From positions 63,973,469-64,037,468 of the forward strand of contig CM043963.1 in NCBI GenBank assembly GCA_014529385.2: a DNA stretch of 64,000 nucleotides. The letters are read 5' to 3'. Position 1 is the stretch's first letter; each line of letters begins with the position of its first letter. Positions 34,701 through 45,026 of this stretch are shown piece by piece. The notes under the pieces were generated by a model. It worked only from the letters and a program-made list of their open reading frames with translations, was not told the origin of the DNA and ran no database searches. The stretch comes from Adiantum capillus-veneris (Eukaryota; Streptophyta; Polypodiopsida; Polypodiales; Pteridaceae). Made by a program: the position numbers and the translations under genes.

Positions 34701-35065
34701 CCCATCACATCGATGGAACTGTCACTTTCGTTGGTGGATGTGGTCTCCTCCTCAGAACTGGAAGATTCGCTAGTGGTTTCATCTGCCGATGTTTCCAGAT
34801 TCATTTGCTTCTGCTTGCCAATCCTCATGTCGTAGTAGATTGTCTCCCCTTTCTTACCGGTCATGCGTAGAAGGCCAGTACCCCAGTCCTGTTTTGCCTT
34901 CATGGCCATCAACCATGGCCTTCCCAAAATTAGTGGATAGCCCTCCCCCTTAGTAGGCATTACAAAAACATCTACCTCTACCTCAGTGTTGAAAGCTTTT
35001 ATTTTCACGGCACTTACCACACCCACACACTTTACTTTGTGTTGTTTGCCATCTTTGCCTTGCAT
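31712..35065 (-). CDS. Element B pol: protease end, RT, two RNase H domains, integrase
   Basis: 1117 open residues. Protease LILGRPWL box at 46-53; RT with KWRVCVDYKPLN (260-271), VCDGYSGYFQI (Asp 301) and FIDD (363-366). The first RNase H reads VTSSVGD near 507-513 where TDAS is expected, so its first Asp is lost. The second RNase H (653-780) keeps all four acids: FDGA 658, NEAEY 695-699, FGDAL 722, EADALA 770. Integrase zinc motif at 863-905 (H, H, CKTC, C); core Asp in GIDAIGP (933) and SDRG (993), but the Glu position reads NGLVVK, a Val. Loss of first-RNase-H acids with a kept second RNase H is known in Tat elements; the Val predicts no integration. Confidence 0.92.
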   Translation of the reverse strand: MQGKDGKQHKVKCVGVVSAVKIKAFNTEVEVDVFVMPTKGEGYPLILGRPWLMAMKAKQDWGTGLLRMTGKKGETIYYDMRIGKQKQMNLETSADETTSESSSSEEETTSTNESDSSIDVMGIIMKDPQRVSTTGDPSPKGKPNEEERKSPGLEGSRLKGMLSTELTLEEKDSFLQMLMGFPNLFIDNYERITSITVVEHHIKLKEGVKPVVQKLRRLGVIQEKALLAEVRKLLEAGFIYPVENSKWVSPVVVTPKKNGKWRVCVDYKPLNAATKRDHFPLPFLDEILNEVAGFECYTVCDGYSGYFQIRIALEDHLKTTFIMPWGCFAYRVMPFGLTNAPATFQRYVTYVFQPFFGTSIRVFIDDFCIYSSRISHLEKVTEGLARLQSLGGQLNVDKCHIGESKVILLGHEISAKGINADPSKVSALIALPSPTTARQLVSFLQKVRYLSRFIHLLSQLVLPLQQLTQRSTFTWDEESKHHYNKVKEVLATLPTISPPKWDEKFYVTSSVGDDSLGAVLLQKDMTTSFMRPIYFSSRMMTAGEKGFTHVEHLVLALRFATTKFRSYLLPKQFVILTTDEIFPYVVQHMDVSARITKWLVRLQEFDYTVQVESTTRASLGGLMTYQVFEGKEKQSKEGEVRLPPVPPMVEGAYSLYFDGAYKRASDKAAAGIVVFDDKGTKVFLLGQLLDSHSNNEAEYAALTKGLQWCVSQGVQRLNVFGDALLLVRQVNGAWTCKNPSLRTHLSGVKTLLGKFEEVQIHHIPRAQNQEADALASERLQEVVVGAIKLKIPLFQGSDALPNIMHFLETGECPSDLTKGQKQWLTRKATRYRLINDGLYCKGKDQILRKVPLSQEITGVIASCHDGVCGGHFALDIKSRKILQASFIWPSLNRDVHHWCKTCKLCQKAGTRSLMPEPQTLILSYGPFEKWGIDAIGPLPRANSGKFYIIMGVDYMTRWAEATATTRITVVEVAKFIYEHICCRFGTPLEIISDRGPGFRADLVGELMQKLGITRRHSSPYYPQCNGLVVKVYGMVSKIITKQVNNHPGDWDKYLLLALWAYRTSFRTSLGFTPYHLVFGKEAILPIEVQLQSLRVMASQLQQPNMHLRDHIINLERL

Positions 35066-35265
35066 GGAGAAGGCCTGTCAACCTCGAGCCCTAATCGAAG
35101 CATCATAGCTTCGCTCATTACACAGATTTGTGCACCTCCATCAATGTAGGTGTTTCCAACCCTCTTTCCTTTTATGTTTACGTCGACAATTGGAAGGATG
35201 TCATCCATGTTGCATCCCGAAATTGCTCCGGCTACCTTTGTTTTGGAGCGTCTTGTACTTACCAT
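35032..35265 (-). pseudogene. Element B aspartic protease, N-terminal part
   Basis: 77-residue open stretch with VDVNIKGKRVGNTYIDGGAQ; the catalytic D-T/S-G triplet reads Asp-Gly-Gly (Asp 42). It is in the gag frame, one TAG downstream of gag, and overlaps the pol frame by 34 bases, into which a shift is needed (about 35035-35065). The enzyme would cut the Gag-Pol polyprotein. Confidence 0.8.
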
Positions 35266-35313
35266 TTTAGACCATTGTCGCCTTACTTTTGGTGCAAGAT
35301 GTAGCAGCTCTGG

Positions 35314-36612
35314 CTATGTAATCTTTGGTCCTTGCTCTGCCACATCCAATGTTAGATCATAGGGCTTAGAACTTTCCCCTAGTTGGAAGTCGGTGATGCC
35401 CAATTTCCGTCGTGGCCTCGATGGCCTCTTGCTAGTTTCTCCTCTCATGCTTCTCTCATCATCTGATTGTGTAGCTTTCTCCCTCCTAACTCTTTTCACA
35501 GTCATGGCTTCAAGTGGTTCTAAAAAGGTTACCTTCTCCTTACCCTTGTCCCTCTCCTTTGCTCTGGGTGGATCCACTACTATGGCTTTTCCTTTCTCTT
35601 CTAGCCTTATGATGTTTACAGGGCGATCAGGTGGTGGGGCTGGTGGAAGAGGTGGGATGGATGCTTGTAGTGGTGTCTGGGGTGGACGTAGAATTTGTGT
35701 TGGTGGGGGTGGTGCTCGGGGTGGGGGTGTTCTTTCTCTAGGGGGTGACAATTGGTTCCTCCTACCTCCTCTATTATAGTTTTGTCGTGGTTTGGGATAG
35801 TAGTACATACCGTGACCATCTTCTCTGCAGTTGTAGCAATGATACTCCCTGTTTTGTCGTCGTGCTCTTCCAGGGTCTTGATCTCTTTCTTGACTCCTCC
35901 CTTGCTGTATTAAGTGGACAGACAAATTATGCAGTTGGTCAGTAATATGGGCCAACATATCTTGTTGGTCATCTCTTACCCCAAGAGCCGGTGGTGGTGG
36001 TATGGTGGTTGTCGTAGTTGCTGGTCGACGCGATGTTCCTGCTTCTGTTGATTCGGTTTCCTTGGCTTTCATTCGCAGCTTCTTGTCCTTCAGGCGAGCA
36101 ATCTCAATGGCTAACTCGTACGTAGCTGGGAATCTACCTTTCACCTTCTCCTTGAGAAGCGGCCATAAGCCATGCGTGAACCGATCTTTTTTTAGGAAAT
36201 CGGGTGCGGCTTCCCCCCTTGCCAGTGACTCAACCCACCGTTCCCACAAATCCACAAATTTGGACTCATAGGTGGCATATTCTAAAAGACCCTCCTGCTT
36301 CAAGTCTCTCAACTTGTCCCACAACTTTTTTGAAGTGGTACCTCCCCCAAAGCGCCTCTTAAAAGCGGGTTTTAAGGGTTCCCAGTCATCCTTGGTTGCT
36401 TGTGGAAGTGCATTGTACCATGATCTAGCTTCTAGCTTCATGAGATGCTTAAAGATTCTAACCCGGGATTCATCCGTATCTTTGTTGCTCACTACACATG
36501 CTACTTCAAAGTCATCTAGGAAGTCTGTTACCAAATCCTCCCCCTTCTTTCCTTTAAATGTTGGAAATGCTACACTTGCCATGATTACTGAGAGAGAGCT
36601 AGAAAGACACAC
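35314..36612 (-). CDS. Element B gag (capsid/nucleocapsid)
   Basis: 432 residues; the true start may be Met 11 (MASVAFPTFKGKKGE). Retrotransposon gag domain over about 15-180, including LEARSWYNALPQ and FVDLWERW. A zinc knuckle at 259-272 has CxxC and His but Tyr replaces the last Cys (CYNCREDGHGMYYY). The rest is a proline-rich and basic linker. A single in-frame TAG (35314-35316) separates it from protease; it could be decay or a readthrough stop. Confidence 0.88.
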   Translation of the reverse strand: MCLSSSLSVIMASVAFPTFKGKKGEDLVTDFLDDFEVACVVSNKDTDESRVRIFKHLMKLEARSWYNALPQATKDDWEPLKPAFKRRFGGGTTSKKLWDKLRDLKQEGLLEYATYESKFVDLWERWVESLARGEAAPDFLKKDRFTHGLWPLLKEKVKGRFPATYELAIEIARLKDKKLRMKAKETESTEAGTSRRPATTTTTIPPPPALGVRDDQQDMLAHITDQLHNLSVHLIQQGRSQERDQDPGRARRQNREYHCYNCREDGHGMYYYPKPRQNYNRGGRRNQLSPPRERTPPPRAPPPPTQILRPPQTPLQASIPPLPPAPPPDRPVNIIRLEEKGKAIVVDPPRAKERDKGKEKVTFLEPLEAMTVKRVRREKATQSDDERSMRGETSKRPSRPRRKLGITDFQLGESSKPYDLTLDVAEQGPKIT

Positions 36613-36659
36613 TGCTTAACTTGCAAAAGTTTTTTTCTTCTTTACAAGGAGGCGTGTAT

Positions 36660-37340
36660 ACCCTCTTATACTAGGAGATAAATTAAAACTTCAAACGGTA
36701 CATTGCCTTGTACCAAAGGTAAGACAAATGGTTGATCTGATGCCAGAACCTCCAAAAACCTCTCCCCACCCGGCATGGTGTCAATGACGTGCTGGTAGTG
36801 AGCCTTCAAATCCAGTATTACCTTGATTGAGCGTACACGGGTTGGTATGTGTGATCTGTCTTGAGGTAGGTTGTACTGATTCATGTGAAGCTTAGAGGTG
36901 CTTAGTCACTGTCCAAGCTTGTGGGAGAGGGTGGTGTTCTTTCCTGAAACAAACTCAGTAGATCCCTAGTTTCTCTAGTGAGAGTGTGAGCCAATGCTTC
37001 CGTTATCTGTGCTGCAGCATCATGTGCGACTTGAAAACTGACTGTGATAATTACCTCGGTGACTTGAGTTACCCGATTCTCAAAGTAGAATAGTGTTGAT
37101 TCTCTATTGTGTAGAGCTCCTTCCATTTTGTTGTTGTGGGTTGGTTGTAGGTTGCGGACATGGTTTCGACCTTCTCCTTCTTCTTCTTGGCACTTGGCCT
37201 ATGTATATCCACTGGGTTTGGTGTGTTGGTTGACTCTCCCACTGCAAATCGATTACCGTTACGTCGGGCACTCGAGCTTTGATGGAGATGCGGAGTTCGT
37301 CTAGTTGTGCTTGGAGCTCTTCTTATTCTGTCGTCCAATT
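36660..37340 (-). pseudogene. ORF1-like region upstream of gag in element B
   Basis: Three overlapping minus-strand stretches (37338-37069, 37126-36902, 36884-36666) in different frames look like one broken ORF of about 220 codons. They include FQVAHDAAAQITEALAHTL, HYQHVIDTMPGGERFLEVLA and a Lys-rich block. Ogre-type elements carry an ORF of unknown function here. Assignment rests on position. Confidence 0.5.
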
Positions 37341-37420
37341 AGCAAATCCTGCTAGCCATTCATCCATTCACAATAGTTTAAGGGTTTCAGTCTTATAAAC
37401 TGAAGGGTTTGATGAAAAGA

Positions 37421-37440
37421 TCCTCAGTGGGGGCACCAAA
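37421..37440 (-). promoter_or_regulatory. Element B primer-binding site region
   Basis: Directly after the 5' LTR, the minus strand reads TTTGGTGCCCCCACTGAGG. The TGG start and position fit a PBS; I cannot name the tRNA. Confidence 0.5.
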
Positions 37441-37650
37441 TGACGGGAGCAAAGCGAACCCCGAACCCCGACGGCCTCTAAAACACCGGGGACCGAATAG
37501 GGCGCCTTGAGCCTGTCCTGGTAAAGCAAACAGGGAGCACCACCTAGCTTCAGCGGCTAGGACGCAAACAACACACCACCATAACAAAGTTTTCATCCAA
37601 GAGAGATGGATGCTTGGGAGTAATGATGAAAAGGAAAGGGAATGAGATCA

Positions 37651-37691
<41 letters not shown>

Positions 37692-39002
37692 GGGAGGGGG
37701 TATAGCGGCTTAGTACTTAGGCATCACAAAAGGATGGCGAATCCGCACACCCTTCACATATACACAAGATCACTCCAAAACACAAGACTAGGTGGCGATT
37801 CCGCACACCTCACATGGGCAAAACATTGCAAGAAAACATACTCACAAAACCTCAAGCTTTATTTAGAGAATTAGGCGATGAAATGGGGAGCATAGGGTAG
37901 GGGAATGAGAAGGGAGAGAGTGGTAGAGCACATGGCGGATAGGTGGGAGTTGATGGTGAAGACTCGCACGAGGATTATGGCCATCATCCTTCATTTAGTT
38001 GCCCTTCATCTTCCATAGCCAAGGGTGTAGAGGTCATGCTCAAGACAAGCATGGTGATTGCGGTGATGGTGATGGTGTGGGTGTGTATGTGTGCACTAGG
38101 CACACACAGTGCATAGTGTGTTCTTTGGTGATGTTGTGTGTTTTTGTGTGATGGTGACCCCTCTTTATATAGGGGAGGAGGGGGGAGAAATTCTAGAATT
38201 TAGAAATGAAGAAATCATTATCTACATAGGCTATGTGACGGTGGGCCCCACTTGTCTGGCTGTGTGTATATGTGCCAGAACAGTAGTCCCATGAGAGAGA
38301 GACTAAGAGAGAGAGATGGGTTGATGAAAAAAAGTGAGAGGTGACATGGAGAATAAAGTAATTACAAGAGGGGAGAGAGGGGAGTGTGTTCAGAGGTGAA
38401 TCTGTGTGCAGATGTGTGTGAACACAAGAAAAATCAGGTAACCACCGGGTGGGGATGGGTCTGTGGGCACCTTTTTCAGTGAAACTGAGTGTGTGTGAGT
38501 GTGGGGGAGGTTATTTAGCTACAAGACAAGAGACATGGCGCCCTTTAGAGAGAGAGGGGGGTATTTGGGTCATGGGATATGATAGGAGAGAGAAAGAGGG
38601 GCTGGGGTATACTATTTTGGAAGATAGGGTAAGTTGCATGTGAGTTGGTGCATTATTAGTGAGTTATAATGCATTTTTGGTGAGAGGTGGGGTAGCTTGA
38701 GGGGAGAGAGAAAGGAGAAAGGACAAGGGGAAGAGAGAGCGGGTTGACCTTTTGAGTGGAGGAGAGGAAAAGGGACGCACGACGGGGCAACAGTGAAGAA
38801 AAAGGAGGCAAGGTGGGGATGGGCTACCCCGCAGGCATGAGGTGGCCTATTTTACCTTTCTTATATATTTACATAATCATACTTTATTTTTTTCTTACTT
38901 TTTCCAATGCCTTTTATCACTCCCTCCTTAAGAGGGGGTTTTCATGGAGTGGGGACGAGAGAAGAGGGGTATGGGAGCTTGGCTTGTGAAAAGCCCCCAT
39001 CA
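37441..39002 (-). repeat. Element B 5' LTR
   Basis: 1562 bases, about 98% like 29733-31302 by eye. Contains a GA run (37651-37688) and a TATA box at 38164-38171 on the minus strand. Confidence 0.93.
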
Positions 39003-39210
39003 GCACTTCGATTTCCAAATCCTGGGGTGCTAAAATATTTGTATCGGATTCTTCTTCTGGCGTTGCACATGTTCTGGAACTTGCATTGCCTTCTACTTCC
39101 ATTGTAGTGTCATGAAATCCAATTCCCAAATCTTGGGCTACTAGAATATTTTCATTGGATTCTTCTTCTTGCCTTGCACATGTTCTGGAACTTTCACTGT
39201 TTTCTTCCAT
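39003..39210 (-). pseudogene. Acidic-repeat exon upstream of the HAD-like module
   Basis: The minus-strand frame holds two ~37-residue repeats of the type SSRTCA..EEES..NIL..QDL, the second ending where element B was inserted (GCACT target site). After removal of B it continues in phase into 29732. A second genomic copy of the exon's 3' end is at 43330-43470. Function unknown; the repeats are acidic and probably disordered. Confidence 0.55.
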
Positions 39211-39719
39211 TGGATTACTCTTTAAATTTATCTCCAGTCATTGTAGCAGTTGACCTTCAAAACTTGTAGATTCTTGTCATCTTCTTCAGAAACTCTTTGG
39301 TTGACATGGAGATTGATAAAATCTTTCTCAGTACGGTCAATGGCATGAGCATCCTCTATACCAACGATCTCGAGTAAAACTTTGTCAGCTGCAATATCTT
39401 ATTGAAGGACTGCAAGTTTAAAGAACACCTAATTTTAGATTCCAAAGTATCTACATTTTGATAAATCTTTTTTGTCACACTCTTAGAAAAAACTAATCGC
39501 AAAAAGAAGATTTACTAACTGACAACACATCTACAATGAATTTATTTTTATGCTCCTCATTGTCTAGAGATTCCTAATCTTTATCTAGCTACATTAGTTC
39601 TTTGTCCATGATGGTGGTGCCTAGAAGTATACTTGGAGAAATGTTTATGCCTTTAAGCTCTTGAGCACAAGTCTCATTTTCTATTGTCATGATCTTCTTG
39701 CATTGGATGATTTCCTTGA
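39211..39719. other. Non-coding spacer
   Basis: No gene recognised; possible intron between the acidic exon and the satellite array. Confidence 0.45.
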
Positions 39720-42700
39720 CTAAGTTTCTTATGGCCTTCAGGCCATAGGGTTCTCTTTGTAGATATCTCTATGACTTTAAGATAATCCAAAATATGTCTC
39801 TTTATGGCCTCAAGGCCATAGGGTTAGGATTGTTAGCAGGTCTCAACATATAAATAGATCTATGGCTTCAAAGCCATATGGTACTTCATTTATGTGTCAC
39901 CCTATGGCCCTAAGGCCATGTGTTGTCATAGGGCCACAACATGCCCTCTATGAGCACTAGTAAGAAACCATCTTGCTTTATGTTGGCACCCTATGGCCCA
40001 AGGGCCACAAGGTGTGCCTCTGATGCTAGTAAGAAACCCTTTATGCTACATGTTGTCACTCTATGGCCCTTGGGCCATAGGGTTCCCTTTGTGCTAGTAA
40101 CAAATCCTCTATGCTCTATGTTTGCACCCTATGGACCTAGGGCCACAAGATACCCTCTATGATAGTAAGCAATCCTCTATTTTCTATGTTTGCACCCTAT
40201 GGACCTAGGGCCACAAGATACCCTCTATGCTAGTAAGAAATACTCTATGCTCAATATTGAAACGCTATGGCCCCAAGGCCATAGGATGTCCTCTATGGTA
40301 GTAAGAAAAACCCTCTACGCTCTATGTTGGCACCCTATGGAGACTTGAGGGCAACAAGGTACCCTTTATAATGCTACTAAGAAACCTTGTATGCTCTAGG
40401 GAAGCACCAAATAGCCCCTAGGCCACAAGGTTCCCTCTATGCTAGAAAGAAAACCTCTATGCTCTACATTGGCAACCTATAGCCCTCGGGCCATAGGGTG
40501 CATCAAATGGCTCCTAGGACACAAGGTGCCCTCTTGTTAGAAAGAAAACCTCTGTGCTCTACATTGACACTCTATGGCCCCAGGGCCATAGGGTGCCCCC
40601 TACTCCTAGTAAGAAACCATTGAAACTCTATATTAGCATCTAAAGACCGTAGGCCACAAGGTGCACTCTATGCTAGTAAGAAACCATCTAAACTCTATGT
40701 TGGTAACCTATGGCCCAAAGGCCATAGGGTGGCCAAGGAACCCTTTAGGAGCATTCCCCACAAAGACCAATTTATGGCCCCATGGTGATTTAGTGGCCTA
40801 GGTGCCCTTCTTAAGACTCTTCTATTTTGGTATCATATGGCCCCAGGGAAATAAGCTATCCTCTATGCTATCAAAAAATCCTTTATGCTCTTGGTTGGAA
40901 TCGTATGTCCCCAAGGCCATAGGGTGCTCTCTATACTAGCAAGAAACCCTCCATGCTATATGTTTGCACCCTATGGCACCAAGGACACAGGGTGTCCTCC
41001 ATGATAGTAAGAAACCCTCTATGCTCTATGTTTGCACCCCATTTGACTATGTTGACACCCTATGGACCCAGGGACATAGGGTGCTCTCTATGCTAGTAAG
41101 AAACCCTATATGCTCTCTGTTGGCACTCTATGGTCCCAAGGGCCATGGGGTGGAGAAGGTGACTTTTGAGAGTATTCCTTACCATGTTTGCAAAGACCAC
41201 CTTAGCCTAGGTGCCATCTTAGAGACTCTATATTGGCACCCTATGACCTAGGGCCATAGGGTGCCCATTATCCTATAAAGAGATCCTCTATGTTAGCAAT
41301 AAACCCTCTATTCTCTATGTTGGCACCCTATGGCCCTAGGGCCACAAGGTGACCTTCATCATAGGAAGAGACCCTTTATGCCCTAAATTGGTACTCTTTG
41401 GCCCCGAGGTCATAGGGTGCCTTCTATGCTAGTAAAATACATTATATAGTTTAGGTTTCCAATCTATTGCGTAGGGATAAAAGGTTTTCTCTATGAAGAG
41501 GCCATGTATACTATATGTTGGCAGTATATGTACCTAGGGCTAAAAGAAAACCCTAGGGCTATAGGGTGTCATCTATGCTACTATCATATGGTCCAAGGGC
41601 CAGATGGTGACCAAGGTGTCATGTGTGAGAGAATTCTCTACTACATATACAAAAACCACTTTATGGCACTATGGCGTCCCAAGGACAACAAGGTGCTAAT
41701 AAAAATCCCTCTATGCTCTATGTTGGCACCCTATGGCGCCAAGGCCATAGGGCATCCTTTATGCTAGTAAAATTCCCTCTATGCACTATGTTTATGTGTA
41801 TACTTATAAGAAGCCATTTATGCACTATGTTGGCATCTTATGACCCTAGATCCATAAGATGTCCTATATGGTAAACGAGAAATTGTACATGGGCTATGCT
41901 GGCATCCTATGGTCCTAGGGCCATAGGGTGTCCTCTATGCCTAATTCTAGCACCCTATAACCCTAGGGTCACAAGGTAGCCCTCCATGCTCTATATAGGC
42001 ACCCTATGGCCCCAGGGCCATAGGGTCATTCTATGTTAATATGAACCTCAACATGCTTTATGTTGGCACCCTGTGGCCCTAGGGCCACAAAGTGCCCTGA
42101 AGGCTAATATAAACCCCTAATGTTTCATGTTTGCACCCTATGGTGCTAGTATCACAAGGTGTTGTCTATGCTAGGAAGAAACCTTGTGTGCTCTATATTC
42201 ACACCCTATGGCCCTAGGGTGCCCTATAGGCTACTAGGAAACACCATATGCTCTATGTTGGAACCCTGTGGCCCTAGGGCCATAGAGTGCAATCATAAGA
42301 AACCATCTATTGTCTATGTTGAGACCCTATGGCCTTAGGGCCATAGGGGGACCTAAGGCCATAGGGTGGCCAAGGTGTGCTTGAAGAGAATTCCTTACTA
42401 CATACTTTATGGCCCCAAGACCATTGAGTGACCTAAGTGCCCCTTTAGAGACTCTATATTTGTACCCTATGGACATTGAGTGACTTATGTGCCTCTTCAT
42501 AGACTCTAAGTTAGAGCCCTATGGCACTAGGGTCATAGAGTGCTCTCTATGCTACTAAGAGACCCTATATGACCTTTGTTGGCACTCTTGGGGCCATAGG
42601 GTACCTTTCATGTTAGCAAACAATTATACATGCTTTATGTTAGCACCCTATGGCCCTAGGGCCACAAGGTGCCCTCTATGCTCCTATGCTAAAAGGAATC

Positions 42701-42840
42701 CTCCATGCTCTAAGTCGGCGTATGACCCAAGGGCCAAAGGGTGTCTTCAATGCTAGTAAGAAACACTATATACTCTAAGTTCGTATCCTATGGCCCAAGG
42801 GACATAAGGTGGCCAAGGCATCCACGGTACATTCACAAAC
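39720..42840. repeat. Main palindromic satellite array, ~68-bp period
   Basis: About 3.1 kb of tandem units, roughly 40-45 estimated from length and period. The ideal core is a 28-bp palindrome: arm CACCCTATGGCCC, centre TA, then the complementary arm GGGCCATAGGGTG. A ~38-base linker of the type CTCTATGCTAGTAAGAAACC plus CTCTATGCTCTATGTTGG follows. Many units have the right arm altered to GGGCCACAAGGT, which breaks the symmetry. Linkers are conserved too, so this is a satellite and not a spacer array. Plus-strand ORFs across it are by-products. Confidence 0.95.
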
Positions 42841-43329
42841 GGATCTTGATTAGGATGTCATTAGATCACATAGCATTCTTTCTAATATTGGTAATTTCAA
42901 TAAAAAAAAGTCAAGTTGTTTTAGTGATCTTAAATACCATTTATATAGGTGATATACTTTTTGACATAATTTTCAAGGATGAATACACATTAAAAGTTTT
43001 CATAATAAAATAGTCATGAAAAATCCAAGTGTATATACACATTAAAATAATTAGAGGTGGTATATATCAACTTAATTAGACAATGATAGTCATGAAAAAT
43101 CAAAGTGTTAACTTTTTTATAAAATCTCAATGTATTTATGATCTTATTAAAATGTGTAAGTTAATACTGCGGTATATATGCAATCCAATATACAAAATTG
43201 TATCATTATTATACATCATACATCTGCTGCTTTTCCACACAGTTGAAGGGGTCTTTGCCTTCAAATATCACCATAACATTCAAACATTTAAATCAAATTT
43301 GCAAGTACTTTAATTCACAAATGCATTGA
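42841..43329. other. AT-rich non-coding stretch
   Basis: Nothing recognised; short repeated words such as AGTCATGAAAAATC. Confidence 0.5.
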
Positions 43330-43470
43330 TCTGTTGGTGGATGGAAGGTCCGGCTCACCATGCACTTTGATTTTCAAATCCTGGGGGACAAAATATTTGT
43401 ATTGGATTCTCCTTATGGCATTGCACATGTTCTCGAACTTGCATTACCTTCTACTTCCAATTTACAAACT
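43330..43470 (-). pseudogene. Duplicated copy of the acidic exon (uninterrupted)
   Basis: About 140 bases matching 29690-29732 joined to 39003-39110, that is, the exon without element B. On the minus strand it has a stop and a shift, so it is a non-functional duplicate. It lies at the other end of the main satellite array. Confidence 0.65.
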
Positions 43471-44099
43471 TAAACAATGGTTATACATTATACAATCATT
43501 TCTTTGCAATAAACCTTGATACAATGTTCCGATTGCTACATGACAAGATAAAAAAATTGTACTAGTCTTAGCTTCTCTCTGTTGAAAAAAATTCAAGATA
43601 TAAGTTCCAATTCTGTGCATCATCTAGAAGAAAAACAAAATCATAGCTTGAAACAAAATACTCGCACTTTATATCTTTGAATAAAATCTTGTTACAATTA
43701 AAGAACTAGATCTTCACATAATCCAAAGGAAAAATGCTTCAATAACCATTTGCCCTTTGATACTCGATGTTTACTATCTAAGCAAATAATTGACATTTAC
43801 AACAAATGTTGAATATATGTTTAATCTAGCTAGTTGCAGTACAAAGATAATTATTTCAAACGCTTACACCATTAATTCACAATAGAAGAACTTACACCCA
43901 ACAAAAAATGATCATACATCAATTTTTCAAACTCTCATTTTGGAATTTTGAGGAATAAATACTTTTTAGTTTTTTCTAGCTTATTTCATTCTCAATAGAA
44001 TATTAAACCTTAATCACAAGATAAGAAATATATGTCCCTAATGTATATGGACACAAGATAGTAAGGCCAAAGAAAAATGTTTTTGAAACACTTAAAGAG
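43471..44099. other. AT-rich non-coding stretch
   Basis: Nothing recognised. Confidence 0.45.
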
Positions 44100-44720
44100 T
44101 CTTTACGTGACCTAGAATAACCAACCTATGACCCAAGGGCCATGGGTGTCATGTGCTATTTTATAAGATGTGTCCATAGAGAGCTAAGTGATTTGCATCC
44201 ATGGGGTGGTTTAAGTGCCTTGTGGATATTCTATGTCACCACCCTATGGCCCTAAGGCCTTAGGGTATCCCAAATGCTCTTGGATAACTTATGTTTCCTT
44301 CTAGAGTAGCCCAAATACTTATGTGCCCTTTTAGAGACTTTATGTAATCACCCTATATCCATAAGATTGTAGGGTAGCCCAAATGCTTTTGGGGGATTCT
44401 TGACACCCTATGGCCTTAAGGCTGTAGACTAGCCCAAATGCTTCTGTGCCCTTTTAAAGACTCTATGTAATCACCCTATATCTCTAAGATTGTAGGGTAG
44501 GCCAAATGCTTTTGGGGGATTCTATGTTGACACCCTATGAACCTAAGGCTATAGAGTAACCTAGATGCTTATGTGCCTTTTTAGAGACTCGGTGTAATCA
44601 CCCTACCTCCGTAAGGTTGTAGGGTATCCCATTTGATTTTGGGGAATTCTATGGCCCTAGGGCCATAGGGTGTCATGTCTACAAAGAACTCTATGATCCT
44701 CAAGTCATAGGGTGTTCTTC
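44100..44720. repeat. Satellite with higher-order (dimer) organisation
   Basis: Two diverged unit types alternate: one with CACCCTATGGCC-like cores and one with AATCACCCTATATCC-type cores. The second type starts near 44344, 44467 and 44597, giving a dimer period of about 123-130 bases. Confidence 0.75.
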
Positions 44721-45026
44721 CCAAACCTCATATGATCCCTTAACTTTAAAGTAAACATAATATATCTTATGACCATATATATATATGTAGAATTCTATTT
44801 ACCATAACATGTCCATATAATATCATACACTTAAGTTTAATTCATTTATTGTGAAAAAACTCAAACTCACAAGTTCACATTTTTTCAAAGAAAATATATT
44901 GAGAAAATAAATGAACCAAACATCAATGTTTTTAACATCATGGGCAGATTTGAGATGGGACAAATAAAATAAAATGACAACAATAATAATCTAAATATCA
45001 GTAATGTAATGTCGTGGTTAGCTAGC

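Larger units (their letters stand above)
29733..39002 (-). mobile_element. Element B: nearly complete Tat/Ogre-like Ty3/gypsy retrotransposon
   Basis: 9.27 kb with two ~1.56-kb LTRs (29733-31302, 37441-39002), gag, protease, RT, RNase H, a second RNase H, integrase, and short extra frames between the 5' LTR and gag. Order on the minus strand: 5' LTR, PBS, ORF1-like, gag, PR, RT, RH, aRH, IN, PPT, 3' LTR. The second (archaeal-type) RNase H before integrase and an ORF before gag are hallmarks of the Tat lineage (Ogre, Retand). By eye the LTRs differ at about 25 sites plus GA-run length, near 1.6%, so the insertion is recent. Two pol stops, a frameshift and an altered integrase Glu make this copy defective. 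Confidence 0.92.

Noticed and set aside
32856-36619. Plus-strand ORFs of 60-128 codons opposite element B gag-pol
   Set aside because: Shadows of the real minus-strand genes.
39720-42840. CRISPR-like array (regular palindromic repeats)
   Set aside because: The spacers are themselves conserved copies of one linker, no cas genes are present and the context is plant nuclear; this is a satellite.
39941-42840. Plus-strand ORFs of 61-95 codons in the satellite
   Set aside because: By-products of the repeat; they share only repeat-derived words.
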